Below, one piece after another: positions 17,249 through 24,724 of a stretch of 64,000 nt of DNA. The notes under the pieces were generated by a model. That model was not told the origin of the DNA. It saw only the letters and a list, made by a program, of their open reading frames with translations, and did not search any database. Each line of letters starts with the position of its first letter. Within the stretch, counting starts at the first letter, position 1. The DNA lies in NCBI RefSeq assembly GCF_000412635.1, contig NZ_ASTG01000001.1, positions 62,001 to 126,000 on the forward strand. The letters run 5' to 3'. The stretch comes from Sphingobium bisphenolivorans (GTDB lineage: Bacteria; Pseudomonadota; Alphaproteobacteria; Sphingomonadales; Sphingomonadaceae). The translations under genes and the position numbers were made by a program.

Positions 17249-17728
17249 CTACTCGCCGTCATGTTCGATCGTCATGGCCGTCGGATCGTCACGATCGCCG
17301 GCGAGATACATCCAGAAATGCCCCTCGACCGCCTCGATGATCGGCGCCGGCGCAAGATGGAAGGCGAGCGCGGCCGCGCCGACCGTCTGCCCCTCCCACC
17401 GCTGATCCTGCAGGGCACTCCACACCTGGAGCGCGGTGCCCAGCGTGCCGATCGCGTGCAGTGCGATGCCCATGCAGTCGCGCGCGAGCTCGATCGGCAG
17501 GTTGAAGACGCTTGCCACCATCTCGGCCGTGGGCTCGACCGGCTGCGTGAGGGACCAGCGCGCCACGGCCTGGCCGACCAGCCAGCGGCCCGGCATGCCC
17601 GATCCGTCGCTGTCGCCACCTTCCGCGTCCTGCTCCGGATTTTCATCGTCCAGTTCGGTGACGTTCCAGCTGTCCGTTTCCCGGCCCCAGCGGGTCACCC
17701 ACGGCTCCTTAATGACGGTCGCCATCAT
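17249..17728 (-). CDS. Phage early protein, unknown function
   Basis: The 159-residue product has an acidic region (ELDDENPEQDAEGGDSDG) after a short N-terminus, and a helical C-terminal half (ARDCMGIALHAIGTLGTALQVW). No domain is recognised. Two ATGs lie in tandem at 17728 and 17725; GGGGGAGGA directly before the first favours the second for spacing. It is coupled to the methylase gene by overlap. Confidence 0.75.
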   Translation of the reverse strand: MMATVIKEPWVTRWGRETDSWNVTELDDENPEQDAEGGDSDGSGMPGRWLVGQAVARWSLTQPVEPTAEMVASVFNLPIELARDCMGIALHAIGTLGTALQVWSALQDQRWEGQTVGAAALAFHLAPAPIIEAVEGHFWMYLAGDRDDPTAMTIEHDGE

Positions 17729-18384
17729 TCCTCCCCCAACAGGTCCGGAGCGCGAAAGGGCGTCAGGACATCATAAACACAAAGATTCTCGATCGCGGCC
17801 GCGTCCCAGACGCACCAGATCACTTCCATCGTCGGGTTGCCCTTGCCGAGGAAATCCGGCCGCCAGTTCAGCGCGTAGATCCGCGCATGCGTCCGCTGCC
17901 GCCACAGGCCCGTGCGCACCTCGGCATGCCAGAAGGACGACTTCAGCAGCATCGCGACATAGGTGCAGCCCAGGTCGTTCAGCAGATGCCGGATCATCTC
18001 GGCCGCCAGCGCGAAGGGCGGGTTCGTCACGACGACGGGCGATAGCGCCTGTCGGCAGAGCAGAAGATCTTGCGAGCCGACGCCATGCGCGGGATCCGCG
18101 ACCAGGTCAGTGGCGATAGTGGAGAAGCCAGCGGCCGCGAGCTCACCCGCGATCGCGCCACCGCGCCCGCAGGGCTCCCACACCGGATTGCCCAGCATCC
18201 CGCTGTAATCCTCCAGCGCCCCGCGCTCGGCAGCAATGAATGCACGAGTGACCGTCGCCGGCGTCGGATAATAGTCGTTCCCCTGGCGCGCGACCTTTTC
18301 GCCGCCGCCCGTCATCATGCGGCCGAGGCCCTTCGGCGCGGGGCCAGCAATGGGCTGCTCAGGGAAAAGACCTTCAGCCATCAA
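17725..18384 (-). CDS. Phage DNA adenine methyltransferase-like protein
   Basis: The 219-residue product carries the N6-adenine methylase motif NPPF at residues 121-124 and a SAM-binding motif I, VWEPCGRGGAI, at about 68-78. A YYPTPATVTRAFI segment near residue 40 is typical of phage Dam-like proteins. It may protect phage DNA from restriction or mark replication origins. No restriction partner is encoded nearby. It overlaps both neighbours. Confidence 0.85.
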   Translation of the reverse strand: MMAEGLFPEQPIAGPAPKGLGRMMTGGGEKVARQGNDYYPTPATVTRAFIAAERGALEDYSGMLGNPVWEPCGRGGAIAGELAAAGFSTIATDLVADPAHGVGSQDLLLCRQALSPVVVTNPPFALAAEMIRHLLNDLGCTYVAMLLKSSFWHAEVRTGLWRQRTHARIYALNWRPDFLGKGNPTMEVIWCVWDAAAIENLCVYDVLTPFRAPDLLGEE

Positions 18385-18659
18385 CCGGCACCATGCTCGC
18401 GAATGGTGGTCACGCCGTCATGGTAATGGATGGAGGTGCGCACTCCCTCAGCGCCGGGCGTCGGCTCGACCGCTAGGCCGAGCACCTTCATCACATCCAG
18501 CATCGGCTTGAACCGCGCCACATAGACATCATAGTCGGCGCGGGTCAGGAGGCTCTCACCGCAGTTCGGGCACGGCCTCCCGATCTGATCCTCGCGGATC
18601 TCATCGACCGTTTCGCGGTGGTCACACCCATGGGCGTCACATTGTAGGAAAGCGGACAT
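18381..18659 (-). CDS. Small zinc-ribbon-like phage protein
   Basis: The 92-residue product has paired metal ligands CDAHGCDH at residues 7-14 and CPNCG at about 30-34, forming a probable zinc ribbon. The rest is helical with no recognised domain. It lies between the sliding clamp and methylase genes in the replication operon, three bases from the former. Confidence 0.75.
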   Translation of the reverse strand: MSAFLQCDAHGCDHRETVDEIREDQIGRPCPNCGESLLTRADYDVYVARFKPMLDVMKVLGLAVEPTPGAEGVRTSIHYHDGVTTIREHGAG

Positions 18660-18661
18660 GA

Positions 18662-19792
18662 TCAGACCCTCAGCGGCATAAGGACATAGAGGCGGGCAGC
18701 ATCGTCGCTGGTCTGCCAGAGCGAGGGCGCGGCGGGATCGGCCAGCTTCACGCGAGCCCGCTCATTCCCGGAATCGGTGCCCTTCAGGTGCCGCAGCACG
18801 TCGAGCAGATAGCTGCCGTTGAAGCCGATGCGCAGCGGCTCGCCTTCATATTCGCAGGGCACTTCCTCGCTGGCCGTGCCATTTTCAGGGCTGGTGACCT
18901 CCAGCGTGACGGCCTGCGCGGCGAAGTTGAAGGCGATAGCCTTCGTCTTGTCGCTGCTGATCGTCAGCACCCGCTCCACCGCTTCGGCGAGCACGGCAGG
19001 CTCAAACCAGCAGTCCAGACGGTTGGCCGCAGGAATGACGCGGGTGTAATCCGGGAATGTCCCATCGATCAGCTTGCCTGTCAGCACCGTCTTGCCGACC
19101 TCGAACCGGAACTTCGTCGTGCTAACCGACACTCCGACCGTGCCGCCTTCTTCGTCGAGCAGCTGGGCCAGCGCGCCGATCGCCTTGCGCGGGATGATGA
19201 TGCCCGGCATCTCCTCCGCACCCTCTGCGACGTTGCAGTGGAAGCGTGCCAGCCGGTGCCCATCGGTCGCGGCCGCGAACTGGCACTCCGAGCCCGAGGG
19301 CACATGGACGTAGATGCCGCCTAGATAATAGCGGGTTTCTTCGGTCGAGATGGCGAAGCGAACGCTCTCGATCATCTGCACCAGCTGCGTTCCGTCCTGC
19401 TCCCACTCCGCGTCCCAATCTCGGGCGGCAAGCACCGGGAAATCATCGGTCGGCAGCGTGGGCAGCTTGAACCGCGCCCGACCGCACTTGATCGTGATGC
19501 CGGTGTTGCCGTCCGCCTCGATCTTGGCCACGCCTTCCGCTGGCAGCTTGCCCGCGATCGACGCCAACGTCGAGGCATCGACGCAGAAGTTCATGGCGGT
19601 GTTCGCGCCGGCGTCCTCCAGATCGACCGTCTTTTCGACCATGATTTCCAGGTCGGTGCCCGTCAGGAACATCTGCCCTGGCGTCGATCGCACCAGCACG
19701 GTCGCGCAGATCGGCACGGTCGTCCGCTTCTCGACCACCGCATTGACCGCCTTCAGCGCGGCCCGCAGCACTTTCACATTTACGTTGATCAT
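18662..19792 (-). CDS. dnaN: Phage-encoded DNA polymerase III beta subunit (sliding clamp)
   Basis: The 376-residue product spans the three beta-clamp domains: LRAALKAVNAVVEKRTTVPI at the start, the SVRFAISTEETRYYLGGIYV block around residues 143-162, FPDYTRVIPAANRL at about 247-260, and a C-terminal ADPAAPSLWQ...LYVLMPLRV that matches the family end. The clamp tethers DNA polymerase. It starts inside the end of the ParB-like gene (ATGA). A clamp inside a prophage replication operon is unusual and distinct from the host gene, which is not in this window. Confidence 0.93.
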   Translation of the reverse strand: MINVNVKVLRAALKAVNAVVEKRTTVPICATVLVRSTPGQMFLTGTDLEIMVEKTVDLEDAGANTAMNFCVDASTLASIAGKLPAEGVAKIEADGNTGITIKCGRARFKLPTLPTDDFPVLAARDWDAEWEQDGTQLVQMIESVRFAISTEETRYYLGGIYVHVPSGSECQFAAATDGHRLARFHCNVAEGAEEMPGIIIPRKAIGALAQLLDEEGGTVGVSVSTTKFRFEVGKTVLTGKLIDGTFPDYTRVIPAANRLDCWFEPAVLAEAVERVLTISSDKTKAIAFNFAAQAVTLEVTSPENGTASEEVPCEYEGEPLRIGFNGSYLLDVLRHLKGTDSGNERARVKLADPAAPSLWQTSDDAARLYVLMPLRV

Positions 19793-21552
19793 GCGGCCTG
19801 CTCCTCGGGCTCCGCGACATTGTCGCCATGGGGATTATCGGCCCATGCTTCGAGCGAGGGCCAAGTCAGGCCGATGCTCTCGGCATGCTGCAGCAGTTCT
19901 TCCAGATCGTCATAGAAGGAGCATTCATCTGCTTCAGGCGTATCTTCCTGCTCATCGGCATAGGCCCCGCTTTCCCAGCGGAAGTGCGTGATGCCATCAA
20001 CCTGGATGACGATCGGTGCGGGGTCCATGCCCAGAACTTCGGCGCGCCGCGCATCGAGCGCCTCTGCAGCTTCCGCTTTCGCCTTTTCCTCGACCTCGCG
20101 GCGGGCAACCTTTTCCGCCTCCTGTCGATCGAATTCGATCTCGGCAGCTTCCAGCTGCGCATCGATCTCCGCTGGCGTCACCAACACGTCGACCAGGATG
20201 GGATAGCATTCGCCGACGCCTTCACGGTGCTCCTTGCGCCACAGATCGGGACGCTGCGTCCGCCAGAATTGCCGCCCTTCAACCTTGTCTGTCCGCACCT
20301 TTACCGCCGCGAGCAGCGCCGCGACCGAACGAACACTTGCGGCGCGCTGGCGTGCAGCGATCTGCTCCGGCGTTTCTTGCGGCCGATCACTACCCGGAGG
20401 CGGGAGCAGTTCCGCGTGGCGATCAGCGGGAACATAGAATTGCTCCTCCATCGCCAGCAGGCCCTCATTGTTGACGCTGGCGATACGCACCATGTCGAGA
20501 CCCAGCTGGGCAGCTTTCTCGCGTAGCTGGGCATAGGTCGGCTCCGATCGATAGCCCTTGTCCACCAGCTTGTAGCCCTTCGGTGCTTTCGGCGGGGCGC
20601 TGCGGCGGATGCCGCCCGGTATCAGGACATCGACGGTGCCGGGATAGACATCCTTCGCTTCCGAGAGCAGGCGGATCTGCTGAAACGCTGCCCGATCCTT
20701 AGCGATCGAGAGGATGATGCTGGCGTCCGTGATCTTCCGGCCGCCCCAGCGATCGGCCTCGCCGAACAGGTCGTCTTCATAGCCGCCGCCCTTCTTCTCA
20801 TAATCCTCAGCGCCGACGAAAAGGAACAGCGCGTCCTTGGTTGTCATCTGGGCATTATGGTAAGCGAGCCCGATCGAATGCGGATCATGCGGCTTCCAGT
20901 TGCTCTTCGCCTGAGCGTTGAACACCTTCAGCTGCAGCTTATGATCCTGCGACTGCGCATAGGCCATGGCGGCGTCGATCGTCAGCTTGCCCTCACGCAT
21001 GGCGTCGAGGATCTCGGGCGCGAGGCCACCCAGCCGCAGCCGCTGCTTCACATACCGTTCGGAAAAGCCGAACCGCTTGGCGATATCAGCAGGCGACATC
21101 GTGCCCGGGCGCATCAGCTCCACGAACGCGGCGAATTCATCCGCCGGGTTCATGTCTCGCCGCGCCAGATTTTCCGACAGCGACAGTTCGATCGCTTCGG
21201 CCTGGTCGCGGATCAGCACCGAAACCTCATAGCGATCGTCGATAGAGCCGCGCTCGCGCAGCAGCTGCAGCGCCTGCAGGCGACGGCCGCCGCCGATGAT
21301 GTAGATGGCGGCCGCGTCGATATCGGTGTCGCCGGCATAGCCGATCAGCGACTGGAGCAGCCCGTGCGCGGCGATGTCATCGGCCAGGCTCTCCACATCG
21401 GCCGCCTTGTCCGTATGGCGCACATTCTCCGGCGCGCGGACAAGACGGCCGAGCGGCACCGGCTGAATGGCCATGGGCGCGACCCGAAGGCCCTCCGGTG
21501 CTGTCGTCTCTTCAGGCGCTGCCTGCGCCGTCGCTTTCTTCGGTCTGGCCAT
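19789..21552 (-). CDS. ParB/RepB/Spo0J-family protein
   Basis: The 587-residue product has the ParB N-terminal nucleotide-binding fold with the GGGRRLQAL box and ENLARRDMNPADE motif, then a helix-turn-helix SPADIAKRFGFSERYVKQRL at about residues 154-173. The long C-terminal part (about 350-587) is charged and coiled-coil-like and is not part of the core family. No parA is adjacent, so it is probably a replication or transcription-associated DNA-binding clamp rather than a segregation partner, by inference. Confidence 0.88.
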   Translation of the reverse strand: MARPKKATAQAAPEETTAPEGLRVAPMAIQPVPLGRLVRAPENVRHTDKAADVESLADDIAAHGLLQSLIGYAGDTDIDAAAIYIIGGGRRLQALQLLRERGSIDDRYEVSVLIRDQAEAIELSLSENLARRDMNPADEFAAFVELMRPGTMSPADIAKRFGFSERYVKQRLRLGGLAPEILDAMREGKLTIDAAMAYAQSQDHKLQLKVFNAQAKSNWKPHDPHSIGLAYHNAQMTTKDALFLFVGAEDYEKKGGGYEDDLFGEADRWGGRKITDASIILSIAKDRAAFQQIRLLSEAKDVYPGTVDVLIPGGIRRSAPPKAPKGYKLVDKGYRSEPTYAQLREKAAQLGLDMVRIASVNNEGLLAMEEQFYVPADRHAELLPPPGSDRPQETPEQIAARQRAASVRSVAALLAAVKVRTDKVEGRQFWRTQRPDLWRKEHREGVGECYPILVDVLVTPAEIDAQLEAAEIEFDRQEAEKVARREVEEKAKAEAAEALDARRAEVLGMDPAPIVIQVDGITHFRWESGAYADEQEDTPEADECSFYDDLEELLQHAESIGLTWPSLEAWADNPHGDNVAEPEEQAA

Positions 21553-21587
21553 GGAACGTCCTTCTCTCTTGGGCTTGCCGTTGCGGC

Positions 21588-21848
21588 TTATGGATTGTGG
21601 GAGCGGGAAGCGGCGGAGGCGGTGCGCTGTGCAGGCGCGCCCGTCTCCGCCATGCCGCCGCCTGTTAGCGGCCTGCTGACGGCGGCAATCTGCTCATGGG
21701 TGTCGCGGTCGATCTCGTCGGCCCAATGCTCGGCCGTGTCGAAGTCGAGCCCGAATATCTCGGCAAGATCGGCCAGCATGCAGCGGCCGACCTGGTTGTA
21801 ACGGGCCTCGAAATGGCGGCGGGTGATGGTCATATCGACGAAGGTCAT
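21588..21848 (-). CDS. Small phage protein, 86 aa
   Basis: Starting at the ATG that overlaps the upstream stop by four bases, the product has 86 residues with a helical core (FEARYNQVGRCMLADLAEIFGLDFDTAEHW). A longer frame upstream is the shadow of the previous gene. The family is unknown; position suggests a replication accessory. Confidence 0.65.
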   Translation of the reverse strand: MTFVDMTITRRHFEARYNQVGRCMLADLAEIFGLDFDTAEHWADEIDRDTHEQIAAVSRPLTGGGMAETGAPAQRTASAASRSHNP

Positions 21849-22216
21849 TGGCGCGCCTCCACCGTCAGCTGCTCGGCGAGGCCGCGAACCGCCAGCGCCG
21901 CCGCGATCGCCGCCACCAGCTGCTCCGCTTCCCGCTCGCTGATCTCTGCCATGCCATCCGCCGTCGCCAGCAGGACCTGCTTCGCCGCCGGGCGATAGAG
22001 CGCCATGATGCCGTTCGGGAACCGCCAGCGCGCACGCCGGGGCAGCCCCTGCTGCGCCCGATACTGCTCCATCATGCCGCCATCGACGCACGCGCCGCAG
22101 AAGTAGGCGGGTTCAAACCCGGGTATGCGCATCGCGTCCCAGCCGTCAGGCAGAGCAGCTTCCGGCACCCCCTGCTGCATTTCCGCGCAGCCCATGCATG
22201 AGATCAGATCGCTCAT
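21845..22216 (-). CDS. Small cysteine-containing phage protein, 123 aa
   Basis: The product begins MSDLISCMGCAEMQQGVPEA and has CMGC and CGAC pairs at about residues 7-10 and 40-43, suggesting a zinc site. It ends in a helix (REAEQLVAAIAAALAVRG). I chose the ATG overlapping the preceding stop (ATGA). Function is unknown. Confidence 0.7.
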   Translation of the reverse strand: MSDLISCMGCAEMQQGVPEAALPDGWDAMRIPGFEPAYFCGACVDGGMMEQYRAQQGLPRRARWRFPNGIMALYRPAAKQVLLATADGMAEISEREAEQLVAAIAAALAVRGLAEQLTVEARQ

Positions 22217-22749
22217 AGCGCCCCCCGCACGGTAGATTTGCCGCTGGCGACGAAGGTGACGACGCGCCGCTCGCGCGTACCGAAGTTCGTGACGGTCAAG
22301 ATCTTCTGCTCGACCAGCTGGTTGAACAGGTACCGGGCCGCTTCCGCGTTCTTCAGGCCCATCTCCCGCGCGATCTCGGCATTGGTGCGCGCAGGGAGGC
22401 CGAGGCGCAGGCAGCGCTCCATGATGGCGAGCACGCGGCCTGCCGGCGTTTCGGGCGCTGCGTGCAGATGGCGAACCTTCTGCCTGGGCTGCCGGTCGGG
22501 ATAGCGGCGGACGACGAAATACTCCCATTCGCCGTTGACCTTGCGCTGGTGCGTGCGGACCTCGCCTTCCTGCGCCAGTTCACGGGCGCGGATAACGACA
22601 TCGCGGCGCTGGTCCAGGACCGCGCCGCGTGCATAGACGAAGTCGGCACCTTCAGGCGCGCCGGCCACCCATTCCTCCAGTTCCCGCACGGAAGTGGAGA
22701 GGCAGAGCGGCCCGATCGAGAAGCGCAAGTCGCGTGCATTCGTGGCCAT
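22213..22749 (-). CDS. Winged-helix DNA-binding phage protein
   Basis: The 178-residue product ends in a winged-helix-like region: LGLPARTNAEIAREMGLKNAEAARYLFNQLVEQKILTVTNFG (residues about 124-165) reads as a helix-turn-helix followed by a beta wing. The N-terminal half (REWYFVV-type strands around 70) is unrecognised. It may regulate or assist early replication. Confidence 0.78.
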   Translation of the reverse strand: MATNARDLRFSIGPLCLSTSVRELEEWVAGAPEGADFVYARGAVLDQRRDVVIRARELAQEGEVRTHQRKVNGEWEYFVVRRYPDRQPRQKVRHLHAAPETPAGRVLAIMERCLRLGLPARTNAEIAREMGLKNAEAARYLFNQLVEQKILTVTNFGTRERRVVTFVASGKSTVRGAL

Positions 22750-22751
22750 CG

Positions 22752-23246
22752 TCAGCGCCCCCCGTCCAAGGCCAGCATGCGCTGATCGAGCGCAGCCAGC
22801 GTTTCCTGCATTGTCTGGATGTCGGCGCGGATGGCGTCCCGCTCACGCGGCGAGACCGCCTCGCCCTGGTCACCCTGGGCGCTGATCGCCGTCCGGATGC
22901 TGTCCGACAGGTCGCCGAGCTCGCCCGCCAGTTCGACCACCGACAGCGTCAACCCATTGGCGTCGTCCTGCGGCTCGGGCATTGGCACGAACACGCCGCC
23001 CAGCTGGCGGCAGTAGGCGCGCAGGATGAAGGGCTGCCCCTCCACGCGCGTTCCCAGAAGATCGATGGTGATGGCGTCCCGGATCGTGATGCTGTCGGGC
23101 TCATTGACCGAACTGCACCGCGACAACTGGCTCTTTTTGATGGAGGTTTCATCGGCGCAGCGTTCCAGCCCGCCAGCCGCTTCGATGGCGCGTTTGGTCG
23201 CCAGCGCAAGCGCCTTCTCCCCCGTAGCAATATCCCCCCGTGGCAT
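22752..23246 (-). CDS. CII-like phage regulatory protein
   Basis: The 164-residue product has a helix-turn-helix (AIEAAGGLERCADETSIKKSQLSRC) followed by DSITIRDAITIDLL, the pattern of the Phage_CP76/CII-like regulatory family. The C-terminal part is a helical coiled coil (SPRERDAIRADIQTMQETL). As second gene behind the early promoter it is a candidate lysis-lysogeny regulator; the family call rests on motif resemblance. Confidence 0.75.
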   Translation of the reverse strand: MPRGDIATGEKALALATKRAIEAAGGLERCADETSIKKSQLSRCSSVNEPDSITIRDAITIDLLGTRVEGQPFILRAYCRQLGGVFVPMPEPQDDANGLTLSVVELAGELGDLSDSIRTAISAQGDQGEAVSPRERDAIRADIQTMQETLAALDQRMLALDGGR

Positions 23247-23249
23247 CTG

Positions 23250-23504
23250 TTAGTGGGCCTCCTCAATTTGGGGGGAAACCTTGCCCAAATTTCCCGGTGA
23301 CGATGCCTGTTCCGTATCCGTATCAACCGGGGGATTGGCAGCCATGAACGTCCGCACCTTGTCTTCAGTGTCGCGGAACGTGCGGCGACCATTGCGAAGT
23401 TGGCGGACAAAATGACGGTCGTTCAGAGCACCATCACCAAAGGCGGTAGGAGCCATCCCGGTTTGAGCCAAATAGGCCTCAACGGCTTGGAGCAAGTCAT
23501 TCAT
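23250..23504 (-). CDS. Cro-like candidate, first gene of the early operon
   Basis: The 84-residue product opens divergently from the repressor gene. Residues 1-50 (LAQTGMAPTAFGDGALNDRHFVRQLRNG) look like a small helix-turn-helix seen in many alphaproteobacterial phages. By position it is the Cro counterpart. The start codon lies about seven bases after the -10 box, so the transcript is predicted to be leaderless. That is unusual for this operon but known in alphaproteobacterial phages. Confidence 0.75.
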   Translation of the reverse strand: MNDLLQAVEAYLAQTGMAPTAFGDGALNDRHFVRQLRNGRRTFRDTEDKVRTFMAANPPVDTDTEQASSPGNLGKVSPQIEEAH

Positions 23505-23511
23505 AAAGCGG

Positions 23512-23540
23512 GCTATAAGTGTGATAGATCACACCGTCAA
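23512..23540 (-). promoter_or_regulatory. Early leftward promoter with operator in its spacer
   Basis: TTGACG (23540-23535) and TATAGC (23517-23512) are separated by 17 bp, and operator O1 fills that spacer almost exactly. Repressor binding would block RNA polymerase directly. The start site is predicted at about 23505, one or two bases before the ATG of the Cro-like gene. Confidence 0.8.
23519..23534. promoter_or_regulatory. Repressor operator O1
   Basis: GTGTGATAGATCACAC has perfect 7-bp arms around AG. It fits the consensus TGTGA-N4-TCACA shared by five sites in this region. Confidence 0.8.
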
Positions 23541-23541
23541 G

Positions 23542-23557
23542 GTGTGATGCTTCACTT
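23542..23557. promoter_or_regulatory. Repressor operator O2 (weak half)
   Basis: GTGTGATGCTTCACTT keeps one perfect arm and a degenerate second arm. It lies over the likely -35 region of the repressor's own promoter, so low-affinity binding there could tune autoregulation. Confidence 0.6.
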
Positions 23558-23578
23558 CTACCCTCGACACGATACTTT

Positions 23579-23594
23579 GTGTGATACGTCACAC
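23579..23594. promoter_or_regulatory. Repressor operator O3, abutting the repressor ATG
   Basis: GTGTGATACGTCACAC has one mismatch between its arms and ends on the base before the repressor start codon. A weak -10 (GATACT at 23571-23576) precedes it, so it would lie at or just after the start of the repressor transcript. Confidence 0.75.
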
Positions 23595-24209
23595 ATGCAG
23601 CACCTATCCGAGCTCGATCGTGTCCGCGAAGCACTGCGTGATTTGATGGAGCGCCGTCAGATCAAGTCGAAGCCCTTGGCCAAGAAAGCTGGCTTGGGAG
23701 AGACGTCAGTCCGCGACTTTCTTGATCGAGAAGGGTCCGACGTGAAGCTGGGCACTCTGCGCCGCTTGGCGGATGCGCTGGATGCTCCGCTGGAAGATTT
23801 GCTGGGCTTTGAACAGGTGCCTATCACCGGCCGAGTAGGAGCCGGAGGATCTATCATTTTCGACGAGACCACCGGCATCGAGACGGCACCCCGGCCACCG
23901 GGAGCCGTGGGCCCGCTCGAAGCGCTGGAGGTGGTAGGAGATTCGATGCTGCCCCGGTATTCTTCCGGGGACATCGTCTATATCAGCCGCCAGCACGACG
24001 GCGTGCTCGAACCCTACATCGGGGAATATTGCGCCGTTCGCCTGGCGACGGGAGAGACTTACATAAAGCTGCTTGCGCGCGGAAGCCGGCCGGGGTTTTA
24101 TACCCTGCGTTCGCTCAACGCCGCTGACATTGAAGACGTTGAGGTATCCTGGGCGACACCCATCATCTTCGTTATGCCGCGCGCTGGGCGGTCGCTTCTC
24201 CAGAAGTGA
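23595..24209 (+). CDS. Prophage repressor, LexA/S24 family
   Basis: About 204 residues from the ATG at 23595, which follows operator O3 directly. An N-terminal helix-turn-helix lies at residues 22-45 (RQIKSKPLAKKAGLGETSVRD). The C-terminal S24 peptidase fold has the nucleophile Ser117 in VVGDSMLP and Lys158 in TYIKLL. The Ala83-Gly84 pair in GRVGAGGS is a plausible self-cleavage site, so induction by RecA is expected. An in-frame extension upstream to 23400 runs through the Cro-like gene and is not needed. Confidence 0.93.
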   Translation: MQHLSELDRVREALRDLMERRQIKSKPLAKKAGLGETSVRDFLDREGSDVKLGTLRRLADALDAPLEDLLGFEQVPITGRVGAGGSIIFDETTGIETAPRPPGAVGPLEALEVVGDSMLPRYSSGDIVYISRQHDGVLEPYIGEYCAVRLATGETYIKLLARGSRPGFYTLRSLNAADIEDVEVSWATPIIFVMPRAGRSLLQK

Positions 24210-24579
24210 CCCAATAGCGGAAGCCGCCCTTCGGCGCTTCTGGCGCTTGGCGATCCGGGAAGTATGACGCGACGATGACCTCGTCGTCACAGATCGCCAC
24301 GCTTATCGTCACGCCCAGCATGCAGGATCGAGCCATGCCGATACTCGATATCACCCCCGAAACTCCGCGCCCCCGTTCGTGGATCAGCGCTCTCAACCAG
24401 CTGGAGCGCGGGATGTAACCGAGGGTGCTTCCAACAGAGTTTTCGACCCTCAGCGCCATCTCGTCATGTGGATTGTCGGGTTCATGAACGAACCGCACAG
24501 CCTGACCGGCATAGCTTTCGCTAAGCGCCTGCTGATAGTTCGAGACCCCCACCACACGCACGAAATAGACATCATCCAC
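24172..24579 (-). CDS. HIRAN-domain protein
   Basis: The 135-residue product has a HIRAN fold: VVGVSNYQQALSESYAG, then VRFVHEPDNPHDEMALRV and LGYIPRSS, the pattern that binds 3' DNA ends in repair and restriction proteins. The last 38 bp overlap the repressor's 3' end, tail to tail. Its promoter region borders operators O4 and O5, so it may also be repressed. It may act in phage recombination or host interference. Confidence 0.85.
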   Translation of the reverse strand: MDDVYFVRVVGVSNYQQALSESYAGQAVRFVHEPDNPHDEMALRVENSVGSTLGYIPRSSWLRALIHERGRGVSGVISSIGMARSCMLGVTISVAICDDEVIVASYFPDRQAPEAPKGGFRYWVTSGEATAQRAA

Positions 24580-24642
24580 GACTCACCGTCTCCTCTGCAG
24601 CACCGGACCAGATTCCTCAACAACGGGAACATTTCAAGAACC

Positions 24643-24658
24643 TTGTGATAAATCACAC
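24643..24658. promoter_or_regulatory. Repressor operator O4
   Basis: TTGTGATAAATCACAC keeps 6 of 7 arm pairs around AA. It lies upstream of the rightward early promoter and 64 bp from the HIRAN gene start, so it could control both. Confidence 0.75.
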
Positions 24659-24667
24659 CATATCTTC

Positions 24668-24697
24668 TTGACGAAGTGTGATCCATCACACTATTTA
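24668..24697 (+). promoter_or_regulatory. Rightward early promoter
   Basis: TTGACG (24668-24673) and TATTTA (24692-24697) are separated by 18 bp. Operator O5 occupies the spacer, the same design as the leftward promoter. Transcription would start near 24704 and drive the small-gene set leading to the integrase. Confidence 0.78.
24676..24691. promoter_or_regulatory. Repressor operator O5
   Basis: GTGTGATCCATCACAC has perfect 7-bp arms around CC and lies between the -35 and -10 boxes of the rightward promoter. Confidence 0.8.
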
Positions 24698-24724
24698 CGC
24701 CTCCACCAACAACGGAGGCTCATC

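Noticed and set aside
21588-22528. Longer versions of the two small genes at 21588-22216
   Set aside because: The extra N-terminal codons lie wholly inside the preceding genes in another frame; the ATGA overlaps give natural starts.
23519-24691. CRP-type sites (TGTGA...TCACA) near the repressor
   Set aside because: The arms are separated by four bases, whereas CRP sites have six; the location around phage promoters favours the phage repressor.
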